A DNA stretch of 64,000 nucleotides from Loktanella sp. PT4BL. GTDB lineage: Bacteria > Pseudomonadota > Alphaproteobacteria > Rhodobacterales > Rhodobacteraceae. The notes below the pieces were generated by a model. That model was not told where the DNA came from. It did no database searches and saw only the letters and a program-made list of their open reading frames with translations. The translations under genes were made by a program, and so were the position numbers. Location: the NCBI RefSeq assembly GCF_003201935.1, contig NZ_QJJL01000001.1, positions 950,272 to 1,014,271 on the forward strand, given 5' to 3'. Position 1 is the stretch's first letter; each line of letters begins with the position of its first letter. Of this stretch, positions 17,233-25,364 are shown piece after piece.

Positions 17233-17991
17233 TTATCCGGTTGAATTGATTGATGTGACAGACATATGGACTGAAGAAACCTGATCAGTTCTACACAATG
17301 AACGGACGTCTCGCGCAAGTATGTTCTTGATATCGTTTGCATTCATCCAGATCAGATAATCTTCATCGGTCACTTGTCGGTCCGGTCCAATCCATCTTCC
17401 GGGCTCGCAATGGCTATAACCATATCGTAAGTGTGCGCCCTTGGCTGCGAGTTGTTTGGGAACCAGTGCAAAAACGAAGTCGGGCTGCCATGTTCGTTGC
17501 AAAACTTCAAACAGCAAACGCGACAATAGCCCGGTCGCACCTTGGCTGCGCGGCCCGCCTAGCCCGCGCGAGGGGAGCCAGAAATCACCGCAATAGCCGA
17601 CCTTACCAGTCACCATCTTGAGCGCTTCAGGTCCTTGGTAAAATGTTAGATCAGGATCCGGGGTCGTATCAGGGGTGATATATTTATGGCGGTGTATATC
17701 CAAATGCTTGCCAAGTGACATCTTGGTAAGGTCCAGCAACCGCACGGCCTGCGTGTGCACCAGTTCATCATCATCATTGAAACCACAAATCCAAAAACCG
17801 TTTGTTTCATCGATGAACGAACTCGCTGTGTCGAAGATTGGATACAAACCGCCGCGACCTGAACATGAGTTCCGATAATATCGGTAGAGTGAAAAATCAT
17901 CACCGACTTCAATGCGCATTCCCAGGCTTTCAAGCTCTTGGATAATGCGCGACACATTCATTATCATGCCAAAAATACTGCGCGCCGACAT
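17233..17991 (-). CDS. Uncharacterised protein, partner of the LysR-like regulator
   Basis: The 252-aa protein is not one I can name. It has mixed alpha/beta composition with no signal or membrane segment. The middle (FWICGFNDDDELVHTQAVRLLDL) and a later helix region (GLLSRLLFEVLQRTWQPDFVFALVP then LRYGY) faintly resemble a GNAT acyltransferase or autoinducer-synthase fold; this is inference only. GAGGGGCAGG lies just before ATG 17991; ATG 17961 is an alternative. It lies 84 bp downstream of the LysR-like gene on the same strand. Composition is AT-richer than the core genes, suggesting transfer. Confidence 0.7.
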   Translation of the reverse strand: MSARSIFGMIMNVSRIIQELESLGMRIEVGDDFSLYRYYRNSCSGRGGLYPIFDTASSFIDETNGFWICGFNDDDELVHTQAVRLLDLTKMSLGKHLDIHRHKYITPDTTPDPDLTFYQGPEALKMVTGKVGYCGDFWLPSRGLGGPRSQGATGLLSRLLFEVLQRTWQPDFVFALVPKQLAAKGAHLRYGYSHCEPGRWIGPDRQVTDEDYLIWMNANDIKNILARDVRSLCRTDQVSSVHMSVTSINSTG

Positions 17992-18075
17992 GTCCTGCCC
18001 CTCGATCTATCGTTGCGCTTTTCGCAACACAGTGCCTTTTCGGCCTAATACTGTTTAGTCTTTTTTGGTGCGACG

Positions 18076-19014
18076 TCACAATATCGAGTGTGATGCTTTC
18101 CGTGGTTGTGGCAATTGAGTCACTGAGTTGGAAAGCGCAGGCAGGGTATCCATGATCATATCTGCATCAATTTTCGGGCGATCAGCTTCGGACAAAGCGT
18201 CAATCTCAACCTGCTCAGTGATAGATGCCATCAATATCAGTCCGGGTGTACCGTCGGGGAACACCCCCCCCAGAAGTAGTCTTTGGAATGTTCCAGGATG
18301 AGGTTGGCCGCCGTCCTTTGGCAGATGTGCGAAGATGTGATCAAGGCGCACGCCACCCTCTTCGTAGATCCTTGAGTATGCACCACCGATGAATTCGTTA
18401 TATTCGTCGCCAACATTGTCTTCATTTATGAGTTTTCCGATGGCGCTGCTCGCCCAGGTCCAACCAAACCAGCGTGCATAGGCCGATTCCTTCCCGACGT
18501 GGACAAAGACCCATCCCGCTGGCACCTTTCGAAAGAGTACCATATAGGGCCGAATTTCGTCCATCGCTTCATGTTCGATCTGTGTTTTTGCATTTCCCCA
18601 AGCCATCAGAGCACTCTTCATCAGAGGCAGGCCATTTATGGCTATCTGTGAAACTGGATGCTGTTGCGAATGAAAAGACCTGCCTTCCTTGTCAGTATAT
18701 TCTAGTTTTTCAAGTCCGGCCTTAGTCTTCTTTGTCAAGGCAGACTGTCCTGCCCATGAGTCCAACTGCAAAATCAGTTTTTGGGCTTCCTCGATTCTTT
18801 CAGACCCTTCCGGCGTCAGCTCGTACTGACGATCAACCACCTCGAAGAGTTTCTGCTCCAGTATCACCTCAAGATCAGTGATGTGTCGCCGGACAGTCTG
18901 ACGCGTCGTGCCAAGCTCGTCGCTTGCTTTGGACAGATTCAAGTGTCTGCTTAAGCAAACGAATGCACGTAGCATGTCAACTGTGACGCCAGTGTTGTTC
19001 TTCGACTGGTACAA
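18076..19014 (-). CDS. LysR-type HTH fused to an uncharacterised C-terminal domain
   Basis: The 312-aa protein has a LysR-type winged HTH at residues 9-68 (LRAFVCLSRHLNLSKASDEL, then TTRQTVRRHITDLE). A helical linker follows to about residue 100. The remaining 200 residues do not read as a LysR substrate-binding domain: they include WAWGN-type aromatic segments (YMVLFRKVPAGWVFVHVGKE, ARWFGWTWASS) and an acidic region. The effector is unknown. It is upstream of the uncharacterised gene 17233-17991 and probably forms a regulatory pair with it. Confidence 0.8.
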   Translation of the reverse strand: MYQSKNNTGVTVDMLRAFVCLSRHLNLSKASDELGTTRQTVRRHITDLEVILEQKLFEVVDRQYELTPEGSERIEEAQKLILQLDSWAGQSALTKKTKAGLEKLEYTDKEGRSFHSQQHPVSQIAINGLPLMKSALMAWGNAKTQIEHEAMDEIRPYMVLFRKVPAGWVFVHVGKESAYARWFGWTWASSAIGKLINEDNVGDEYNEFIGGAYSRIYEEGGVRLDHIFAHLPKDGGQPHPGTFQRLLLGGVFPDGTPGLILMASITEQVEIDALSEADRPKIDADMIMDTLPALSNSVTQLPQPRKASHSIL

Positions 19015-19337
19015 GGTGCCTCCGGATGTCTTTCTAGATTTAAACGAAACAGATCAATCAATACGCGCAATCGAGACACGGTATGAATCGCAACGGTGTA
19101 CAAATGAGGACCAAAATATAGCTTTTTCGAGAAGAATCTCTTGCTAGACGCCTTGTTTGTAGAACACATGTTCCTGGTCTGCACGCCCTAAAGGTGTGGA
19201 GTGAACCCCCTTATAAACCAAAGCGCGTATGCCCATTGCTGCAAGATGGAATACGACGCGATGGCGATCAGAATCCCAAGTGTCGCCATCCTTTGGCCAT
19301 TTTGGTTTGAAAAATCGAGGCAGCTAAAGGAGCTGTC
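19015..19337. other. Intergenic region between divergent LysR-like gene and 88-aa gene
   Basis: These 323 bp are AT-rich and hold the presumed promoters for the two diverging genes. Short open frames lack ribosome binding sites. No repeat or motif stood out. Confidence 0.4.
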
Positions 19338-19604
19338 ATGCACGTCGCCAATTTGATTGATTATACGATTACGCTTTCGAGCCCGCCACCCGGATCTGTC
19401 AACGTGCTGGTCGGGAAGAAGGTTGAAGGTCCCGGTGGTAAATGGGTTCCCTGCGCGACGAAGATTGCCGATGGTGCATACTGTTCGGGGCTGTTCCAGG
19501 TCGGGCCCGGCCAACGGCAGGTTTGCGCGGCCAGCGTTTCATTCCACTGTCCGAACGAGGCGCTCTCGCGGGCGATTGATCTGGCGTCTTCTGCTGCCGC
19601 CTAA
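19338..19604 (+). CDS. Small conserved-looking hypothetical protein (88 aa)
   Basis: AAAGGAG lies 6 nt before ATG 19338, which supports translation. The 88-aa product has four cysteines or more (WVPCATK, YCSGLF, QVCAAS, FHCPNE), an internal SPPPGSVNVLVGKKVEG segment and no signal peptide or membrane helix. I do not recognise it. It stands alone between AT-rich intergenic regions. Confidence 0.55.
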   Translation: MHVANLIDYTITLSSPPPGSVNVLVGKKVEGPGGKWVPCATKIADGAYCSGLFQVGPGQRQVCAASVSFHCPNEALSRAIDLASSAAA

Positions 19605-19670
19605 TCCCATCCCAGAGTTTTTGCTGGTTTACATGCCCGCTGACGGACGAATCCCGCTTGGCTATAGGCC

Positions 19671-19705
19671 AAAAAAAGAACAGCGCCCTGAACGAGCACT
19701 GTTCT
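19671..19705 (-). terminator. Rho-independent terminator, minus strand
   Basis: On the minus strand AGAACAG pairs with CTGTTCT and is followed by seven T (complement of 19671-19677). It immediately follows, and overlaps by two bases, the candidate small ORF at 19704-19802. Confidence 0.7.
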
Positions 19706-19802
19706 AAAAAATCAGATTAGCGGCTATCGCCAAACCAACCAGCAACCATATACGCACAACTGTCGCTTGATGTTTGGCGGTGCCAATGGCCTCACACACC
19801 AT
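19704..19802 (-). CDS. Candidate 32-aa single-pass membrane peptide
   Basis: ATG 19802 to TAG 19704-19706 encodes a short hydrophilic N-terminus (MVCEAIGTAKHQAT) followed by one membrane helix (VVRIWLLVGLAIAANLIF) that ends at the stop. The terminator directly after the stop argues for a real transcript. Against it, no good ribosome binding site precedes the ATG. Role unknown. Confidence 0.38.
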   Translation of the reverse strand: MVCEAIGTAKHQATVVRIWLLVGLAIAANLIF

Positions 19803-20003
19803 AAGGCACCGTCAAATCAAACATATGCCCGAAGGCACAAACAGACACTCGTTAAACACATCGATTGGATGCGACTACTCACTACACCCACTCACTACCC
19901 ACCGAACACAAACAACACGTGCTCGATGTGTTACTTTTACTAATTTCTACAACTTTTGCACAATTCTCTAAATTTCTAACGTCATAGGTGTATTTTTCAT
20001 ACA

Positions 20004-20029
20004 TTGATGGATGATAAATCATACATCAA
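20004..20029. repeat. 26-bp imperfect palindrome
   Basis: TTGATG and CATCAA flank ATGA/TCAT around a TAAA centre, with one mismatched pair. It lies about 250 bp upstream of the DUF4956 gene and about 200 bp upstream of the small minus-strand ORF. It may be an operator. Confidence 0.5.
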
Positions 20030-20276
20030 CGAGATGGCGCTGGTGTGAGCGACGCGGGCGCGTATACGGCGACAGCATAGGCAATTGAAATCCTTGGTTT
20101 TTTGAAGTGCCCCTGCCGCACTGCGGACTTCATGGCACATGGTCTGAACCTGTCTCAGCCAAAGGTCTGAAACATGGCTGGACCGATGGCCGTGCCGCGT
20201 AAACTCCGAACATGACAGTTTTGTAACAGATTTATGGCACCCCGAAGCGTGCTCGGAAACTGTGAAGGAAACTGAG

Positions 20277-20861
20277 ATGACCCCCACTGACCCCCTTGTT
20301 GAGCTAGCCATCAGGTTCATGATCAACGCGACAGCGATGCTCTGCCTGATGTTCGGCATGTTCTACCGCCGCTATCGCAACAAGGAATTGGCCACCACCG
20401 CAGGGATGTTCAACATCTTTGCTTTCTCGGTCCTGACCATTTTGTCGAGCGTCGCGTTCAGCATCGCGGCCGGGTTTGGTCTGTTTGCAATCCTTGCGCT
20501 ATTCAGCCTGCGGTCCGAGACCATTTCCAAGGTCGAGATCAGCTACTTTTTCGGGTCAATCGCCATCGCGGTCATCTGTTCGGTACTTGGTACGGGGCTG
20601 GGACTTGTCGCTTTGATCGTTGTTTTTGTGTTGACCGCGGCGTGGCTGCTGGATCACCCGCGGATTTTGCAAAGCGCGGATAGTGCCAGGCTGACATTGG
20701 ACCGGATTGAAGCGCATGTGCTGGCCGACCCCGTCAAAATGCGCCACGACCTGTCCGAGCGGCTGGGCGTCGAGGTGATGAATTTCGAAGTGATCGAGTT
20801 GAACTATGTCAACGATCTTGCCCGTCTCAATGTTTTTTACCGCACAGAAGGAAACGTCTGA
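20277..20861 (+). CDS. DUF4956 membrane protein
   Basis: Start ATG 20277 has AAGGAA 7 nt upstream, giving 194 aa. About four membrane helices fill residues 10-125 (FMINATAMLCLMFGMFYRR; FAFSVLTILSSVAFSIAAG; FFGSIAIAVICSVLGTG; LIVVFVLTAAWLL), with LALFSLRSETISKVEI between them. A cytoplasmic alpha/beta tail of about 70 residues follows. DUF4956 proteins are commonly encoded beside VTC-domain polymerases, as here, where the stop codon overlaps the next start (TGATG). They may form the membrane part of that system. Confidence 0.88.
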   Translation: MTPTDPLVELAIRFMINATAMLCLMFGMFYRRYRNKELATTAGMFNIFAFSVLTILSSVAFSIAAGFGLFAILALFSLRSETISKVEISYFFGSIAIAVICSVLGTGLGLVALIVVFVLTAAWLLDHPRILQSADSARLTLDRIEAHVLADPVKMRHDLSERLGVEVMNFEVIELNYVNDLARLNVFYRTEGNV

Positions 20862-21715
20862 TGACCGCGCATATGTCCCAATTCACGCAATCTTTTCGCC
20901 CGATCTCGTTGGAGGAATTAAATACCAAAGCCGAGATGATGGCCCGCATCGACAACAAATATGTGGTGCGTGCCGAGCAGCTCTTTGGCCTTGTCCCACA
21001 ACTGCGTGAGGCCTTTGATGTACTGGATATCAATACCCGGCGCGCCTTTGAATATGACACGCGCTATTTCGATGACGCCGGACGCAGCGCCTATTTCGAA
21101 CACCATCAGGGCAGACGGCGCGGCTTTAAGGTGCGGGTGCGCAACTATGTCGATGCGGGCCTGTGCTTTTTGGAAGTGAAGGTCAAAGGCCAGCGCGGCA
21201 TGACCGAAAAATACCGGATGCCTTACGATATCAACCAGCGCGCAGCCTTGACGCCGGATGCATCGGAGTTTGCCAAAGGGACCTACAGCCGGCAATACGA
21301 CAAGGCGTTTGAATATGACCTGCACCCTGCGCTTGATATCCGGTACCAGCGTATGACGCTGGTGGCGAAATCTGGCGGCGAGCGGATGACGATCGATACC
21401 GATCTGCGGTTTCAGTCCAAGCGCCAGCGCTGTGCGACAGGCACGGCGGTATTCATTGTTGAAACGAAATCTGCAAATGGGCGTGGCCTCGCCGATCGGT
21501 TGCTTCGCATGGCGGGTGAACGCCCGACCAAGCGCTGTTCAAAATACTGTATCGGCATGGCCGCGACCGGCCAGGTTTCACGCTATAATCGCTTTTTACC
21601 AACGCTGCGCAAATTGGGGCTGACAGCGCCAAACCCCACAATAGGAAATTGGTCCGAAATCCGGACCGACCTGCCCACGCATTGGGTGGGTGCCGGACAG
21701 GTGGTTGCCGCCTGA
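20861..21715 (+). CDS. VTC domain protein (CYTH/TTM-type polyphosphate polymerase-like)
   Basis: The 284-aa protein has a VTC domain of the triphosphate-tunnel superfamily. Basic tunnel strands are visible: ARIDNKYVV, RRGFKVRVRNYVD, FLEVKVKGQRGMTEKYRMPY, YQRMTL, TIDTDLRF and FIVETKSANG. In yeast Vtc4 this domain makes polyphosphate from ATP. Bacterial members next to DUF4956 genes are mostly uncharacterised, so polymerase activity is inference. It is translationally coupled to the upstream gene and followed 26 bp later by a secreted protein gene. Confidence 0.87.
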   Translation: MTAHMSQFTQSFRPISLEELNTKAEMMARIDNKYVVRAEQLFGLVPQLREAFDVLDINTRRAFEYDTRYFDDAGRSAYFEHHQGRRRGFKVRVRNYVDAGLCFLEVKVKGQRGMTEKYRMPYDINQRAALTPDASEFAKGTYSRQYDKAFEYDLHPALDIRYQRMTLVAKSGGERMTIDTDLRFQSKRQRCATGTAVFIVETKSANGRGLADRLLRMAGERPTKRCSKYCIGMAATGQVSRYNRFLPTLRKLGLTAPNPTIGNWSEIRTDLPTHWVGAGQVVAA

Positions 21716-21741
21716 TGCAAGATCCAAACAGGAGAGAGACC

Positions 21742-22347
21742 ATGACAATTTTTTCGCCAATAGCCGGCAAGATGGCAGGCCTTGTGATGACGGTGATGTT
21801 GACGCTTCATGCGGCGCCACTGCAGGCCCAAAGTACTGGAACAGTCGATTGTGTGATCGCCTCGAATGACGGGCGCAACGGGTTTCGCACTGATGAAATT
21901 TCGAACTGCCGCATCAATACGCGGACAGGTGACATCAGCTTTGTTTTCAAAGACCGTGCGCGCAGCCGGAGCTATGATGCCGTTGAGCCTTTGACCACAC
22001 GCCATCTTGAAGCGGCGGCTTACTGGGGTGCGCGCGCTGGGCGCTTTCGCTTTGCGCCGATCACCAACCCCGCTGGCTTTGATCCGCAGGCGTTTCTGAA
22101 TGCTGCGGCGCAAGCAACGCATGGATTTGTTTTGGTGCGAAACAAAAAGAACGGCGGACGCGCCCTGAACGTTGTCTACATCACCGATGGCGTCTACCGG
22201 TCGATTGATTTTGACGGAACAAACCTGCGTGACATGCCCGAGGGGCTGCTGACGACACGCGAGCACGCTTTGACATCTCGCCCCCGTCGATTGACAAGAC
22301 CGATTGCGCCGGTGCGATGTGTCGATGATTGTCAGACCTACGTCTGA
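21742..22347 (+). CDS. Secreted protein of unknown function in the VTC cluster
   Basis: Start ATG 21742 has AGGAG 8 nt upstream. The 201-aa protein has a cleavable signal peptide ending near LHAAPLQAQS. The mature part has two cysteines near the start (VDCVIASNDG, SNCRIN) and two at the end (RCVDDC), possibly disulfides. A middle region holds RNKKNGGRALNVVYITDGVY. I do not recognise a family. Its place directly after the VTC gene suggests a role in the same envelope system. Confidence 0.75.
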   Translation: MTIFSPIAGKMAGLVMTVMLTLHAAPLQAQSTGTVDCVIASNDGRNGFRTDEISNCRINTRTGDISFVFKDRARSRSYDAVEPLTTRHLEAAAYWGARAGRFRFAPITNPAGFDPQAFLNAAAQATHGFVLVRNKKNGGRALNVVYITDGVYRSIDFDGTNLRDMPEGLLTTREHALTSRPRRLTRPIAPVRCVDDCQTYV

Positions 22348-22426
22348 TGCCTCACCATCCAAGCAAGGCTATAAAAGGGGCCGGAGCAAGTTTTCCACAA
22401 TATTCAAGGCGGAACAGACAAGGGCG

Positions 22427-22951
22427 ATGTTGAAGATCATCAAGATATTTCTGGCGGCCCTTCTTTTGATGCCGTTTCCGATTGTGAGTGTGCAGCAGCA
22501 AGACGGCAAATGGGTTTTTGCTGTCGATTACGCGCGTGCAAGTGACGACGATGGCGATGATGACGACGACGATGACGACGATGACGACGACGATGACGAT
22601 GACGACGATGACGATGACGACGATGATGATGATGACGAAGACGACGATGCTGATGACGAAGACGACGACGAAGATGATGACGACGACGATGACGATGACC
22701 GCGGTGGCAGTCGCGGCGATGAAGACGATGAAGGAAACGGCTTTGGCACGAATAGCGGCAGTTCGGAAAACGGTGCTTCAGATCGCGGCCGGGCGACACC
22801 TGAGAACCTGCACTTGCGCTATCCAAATGGGTGGGACGAAAAGATCAGGGATGGGCGCTACATTTTGACGGACCCCAATGGCGCAACAGTCGTCAACCGT
22901 CGGGCCACTTTTGACGATCTCGACCGCATGCGCGACGCAGCGGGACTTTAG
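22427..22951 (+). CDS. Secreted poly-aspartate protein
   Basis: Start ATG 22427 gives 174 aa: a signal-like N-terminus (MLKIIKIFLAALLLMPFPIV), a short linker, a nearly pure Asp tract of about 52 residues (codons 22544-22699) interrupted by a few Glu, Gly and Ala, then a Gly/Ser linker. A folded-looking tail of about 50 residues ends in NLHLRYPNGWDEKIRDGRYI and a DPNGATVVNRRATFDDLDR segment. Such tracts bind Ca2+ or other cations in known acidic proteins. The ribosome binding site is weak (AAGGG, 3 nt). Function unknown. Confidence 0.72.
   Translation: MLKIIKIFLAALLLMPFPIVSVQQQDGKWVFAVDYARASDDDGDDDDDDDDDDDDDDDDDDDDDDDDDDDEDDDADDEDDDEDDDDDDDDDRGGSRGDEDDEGNGFGTNSGSSENGASDRGRATPENLHLRYPNGWDEKIRDGRYILTDPNGATVVNRRATFDDLDRMRDAAGL
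22544..22699 (+). repeat. GAY codon repeat encoding the poly-Asp tract
   Basis: About 52 consecutive codons, nearly all GAC or GAT in irregular alternation, with a few GAA, GCT and GGC. The mixing of synonymous codons argues for selection on the protein rather than simple slippage. Confidence 0.9.
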
Positions 22952-22961
22952 GCTCAGGACC

Positions 22962-23606
22962 CTAAGACTGGCTCTTGCCCCAGGCCTCTTGTGCAATGAG
23001 CGCCGCTTCCACGCGATTTCGGGCCTGAAGTTTGCCAAGGATGATCGTCATATAATGTTTGACGGTCTTTTCCTGTATATTGAGCTCTGAACCTATTTCC
23101 TTGTTGCTCTTCCCGACAGCAACGCCGCGCAGGATATCTTCTTCGCGCTTTGTCAGTTCGTCGATGGGTTGCCGCGGAGGTTTGGTCTCATTTTGCATCA
23201 CCCGCAGCATTTGCGCCGCCAACCCGGGCGAGACATGGGCCTCGCCGCGCGCGATCTTGCCCAATACCTCGCGCAGTTCACTGGCAGAAACACCTTTCAG
23301 AAGATATCCCATCGCACCTGCTTGCATTGCGGCTGTTACATCATTGCTGTCTTCTGACACTGTCAGCATTGCGATCGCCCCGGCGGAGCCCGCATCGCTG
23401 ATCCGCTGTGCCGCCGTGATGCCGTTGCCCGGCATTGAAAGGTCCAGCAAGGCAATGTCCGGTTTGTACTGAAAAGCCAGCGCCACAGCTTCATCTGCGG
23501 AACCACCTACGCCAACCACCTCGAATTCACCGGTTTCTTCGATGCTGTTGACCAACCCCTCACGAAAGATCGGGTGATCATCTGCGAGAATAATGCGAAT
23601 AGTCAT
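22962..23606 (-). CDS. NarL/FixJ family response regulator
   Basis: The 214-aa protein has a receiver domain (MTIRIILADDHPIFREG; phosphoacceptor Asp in DIALLDLSMPG) and a C-terminal LuxR-type HTH (LTKREEDILRGVAVGKSNKE, then NIQEKTVKHYMT). Its start overlaps the kinase stop by four bases (ATGA), so the two are translationally coupled. It is convergent with the VTC/poly-Asp cluster and ends 10 bp from it. Targets unknown; the neighbouring cluster is one candidate. Confidence 0.92.
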   Translation of the reverse strand: MTIRIILADDHPIFREGLVNSIEETGEFEVVGVGGSADEAVALAFQYKPDIALLDLSMPGNGITAAQRISDAGSAGAIAMLTVSEDSNDVTAAMQAGAMGYLLKGVSASELREVLGKIARGEAHVSPGLAAQMLRVMQNETKPPRQPIDELTKREEDILRGVAVGKSNKEIGSELNIQEKTVKHYMTIILGKLQARNRVEAALIAQEAWGKSQS

Positions 23607-25003
23607 AATATGTTCTCTTCAAATGGCAGTGTGAGTATCAGGTTCGTGCCGCCCGCAGGCGTCGAAGAAATTTCCAACTGCCCGCCGATGCTCTCGGCAC
23701 GGTCGGTCAGGCTGAAAAGGCCTTGACCGCCATCATCCCGGATTTGGCGGGTTTTTGCGGTGTCAAATCCCTGACCAGCGTCAGCGACAGTAATCGATAG
23801 TGAATGATCTGTGGCATCAACCGTGATCATCGCGTTGTTTACACCCGCGTGTCGGCTGATGTTCGAGAGTGTTTCTTGCAGAAAACGAAAGACGCAAAGC
23901 TTTTGCGCGTAGTTCAGTCGTACGATCTGGTCGTCATGCCGCGCGACGGTGATCTTCAAATCGGTCTGGCGGGTGTGGTCTTTGACGGCCCGGTTGATCA
24001 GCGCGTCAATCTCAAGGTTGTCAAGATCCGGCAAAGCGAGCCCCCGCGAAATGATCCGCAACTCATCGAGGGCCATATCAAGGGATTTGCGTACCAGCGG
24101 AGCATCAGTTGTGGGCGTACTTTGATTGCCCAATGCACTATCCAGTCGCAGTGATGCCAAGGACAGATATTGGGCGGGGCCGTCATGCAGGTCGGAGCCG
24201 ATCCTGCGGATGGCGCGCTCTGTCTGGGCGGTGGCACGCGCTGATGCGGCAACAGCCTTGCGGCGAAGATCGGCGTTTTGGGCAGACATTCGCTGTGTCT
24301 TATCCAGTTGTTCGCGCAATTCGGCCCGTTGCCTGCGAATAGTCCGCCCCCCGGTTTGGACGATCCCGAACAACAGCACACCACTTGCCAAAAAGGCGCC
24401 GCCAACGATGAGCCAGCTGGTCCGATGCGCCTGCGTGATATCACTGTTGAGCACCGTCGCGTCTTCATAGAACTCGGCCACAGCGATGACGTCCCCCGAC
24501 CAGCTTTGACGGATCGGACTGTAATACTCCAGCAAGGGGACCCCCAATGCGGCCTCGGCGGCATCTTCCAGACTATTGAGGTCCGAAAACGCGGCTGCGA
24601 TCTCGCCTTGCCATGCGCGCCGCAGGTCTTCTGAGGGTTCAAAGACCTGTCCAATCAGCGCAGGGTCCGAGGCATGGATGATCCGTCCGTCCTCGGCCCA
24701 GATTTTGAAAGACACAACACGCTCCCCCAGCGCAGTGCCTTCAAATATTTCTGCCAGCGCCTGCCTTGCGGGTGGCGACAGAGTATCGGTTTCCGCCAAT
24801 TCCTGACTGAGGGGCGAGATAAAGCTTTCCATGTACAAAGCTGCAGAGATTGCGGAATTCTGAACCACCGCATTCTCGATCTGTCGCGAAACCCACATCT
24901 CGACAAAGAAGGTCGCAATGACCATGACAGCCGCTCCGGCCAATAGAAATTGGCCAGGCAACGTCAGACTCTGCCAACGCCACGTATTTCGCACGATACT
25001 CAT
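23603..25003 (-). CDS. Membrane sensor histidine kinase, HisKA_3 (NarX/DegS-like)
   Basis: The 466-aa kinase has TM1 near residues 17-38 (FLLAGAAVMVIATFFVEMW), a periplasmic sensor of about 150 residues, TM2 near 193-213 (SWLIVGGAFLASGVLLFGIV), and a coiled-coil linker. The phosphoacceptor His is in RRIGSDLHDGPAQYLSLASL. The HATPase domain has DAGQGFD and GQGLFSLTDRAESIGGQL. The extracytoplasmic domain is unassigned. It pairs with the response regulator at 22962-23606. Confidence 0.92.
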   Translation of the reverse strand: MSIVRNTWRWQSLTLPGQFLLAGAAVMVIATFFVEMWVSRQIENAVVQNSAISAALYMESFISPLSQELAETDTLSPPARQALAEIFEGTALGERVVSFKIWAEDGRIIHASDPALIGQVFEPSEDLRRAWQGEIAAAFSDLNSLEDAAEAALGVPLLEYYSPIRQSWSGDVIAVAEFYEDATVLNSDITQAHRTSWLIVGGAFLASGVLLFGIVQTGGRTIRRQRAELREQLDKTQRMSAQNADLRRKAVAASARATAQTERAIRRIGSDLHDGPAQYLSLASLRLDSALGNQSTPTTDAPLVRKSLDMALDELRIISRGLALPDLDNLEIDALINRAVKDHTRQTDLKITVARHDDQIVRLNYAQKLCVFRFLQETLSNISRHAGVNNAMITVDATDHSLSITVADAGQGFDTAKTRQIRDDGGQGLFSLTDRAESIGGQLEISSTPAGGTNLILTLPFEENIL

Positions 25004-25133
25004 GCGAGGACCTTAGGACGGAATTTTTCGCGTGAACATGGACTTAGGTCCGAAGGGCGGTACCTTTTTCACAAGGCAGGCGGAACCCACGAGGCCCTGT
25101 GCCTTGATCGCGAAGCGTACCTTGCGGTGTGTC

Positions 25134-25364
25134 CTATCCCTTAGGTGCGGCCTTGGCGCGCGCAGTCCGCTTCACCGCAACTTCTTTTGGTGGCGTATTT
25201 GCTTCCCGTTCAAGCCGCGCGTTCCGAAGTCGGGTGAGTTTGGCAAGCCGTTCTTCAGCTTCATCATCCACCATTTTGCGCACAACGCGTGTTGTCTTGT
25301 CCATCGTAGTTTCAGGTCTGGTGGTGTGTTCTTTGAATACAGAGGTCTTCGTTAGTTTCGCCAT
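25134..25364 (-). CDS. Small basic protein of unknown function (76 aa)
   Basis: Start ATG 25364 (MAKLTKTSVFKEHTTRPETT) has AAGGAG a few nt upstream; the longer frame to 25619 has no such site. The product is highly charged with a Lys/Arg/Ala-rich tail (VKRTARAKAAPKG), suggestive of nucleic-acid binding. No family recognised. Confidence 0.6.
   Translation of the reverse strand: MAKLTKTSVFKEHTTRPETTMDKTTRVVRKMVDDEAEERLAKLTRLRNARLEREANTPPKEVAVKRTARAKAAPKG

Larger units (their letters stand above)
19605..20276. other. Long intergenic region with a possible small ORF and an inverted repeat
   Basis: This 672-bp stretch is AT-rich. It contains a minus-strand terminator at 19671-19705, a possible 32-codon membrane-peptide ORF at 19704-19802 that ends on it, a 26-bp imperfect palindrome at 20004-20029, and the promoter region of the DUF4956 gene. 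Confidence 0.5.

Noticed and set aside
22528..22749. Minus-strand and alternative-frame poly-Ser/poly-Arg/poly-Thr frames across the Asp tract
   Set aside because: They are shadows of the GAY repeat; only the Asp frame has a signal peptide and a folded tail.
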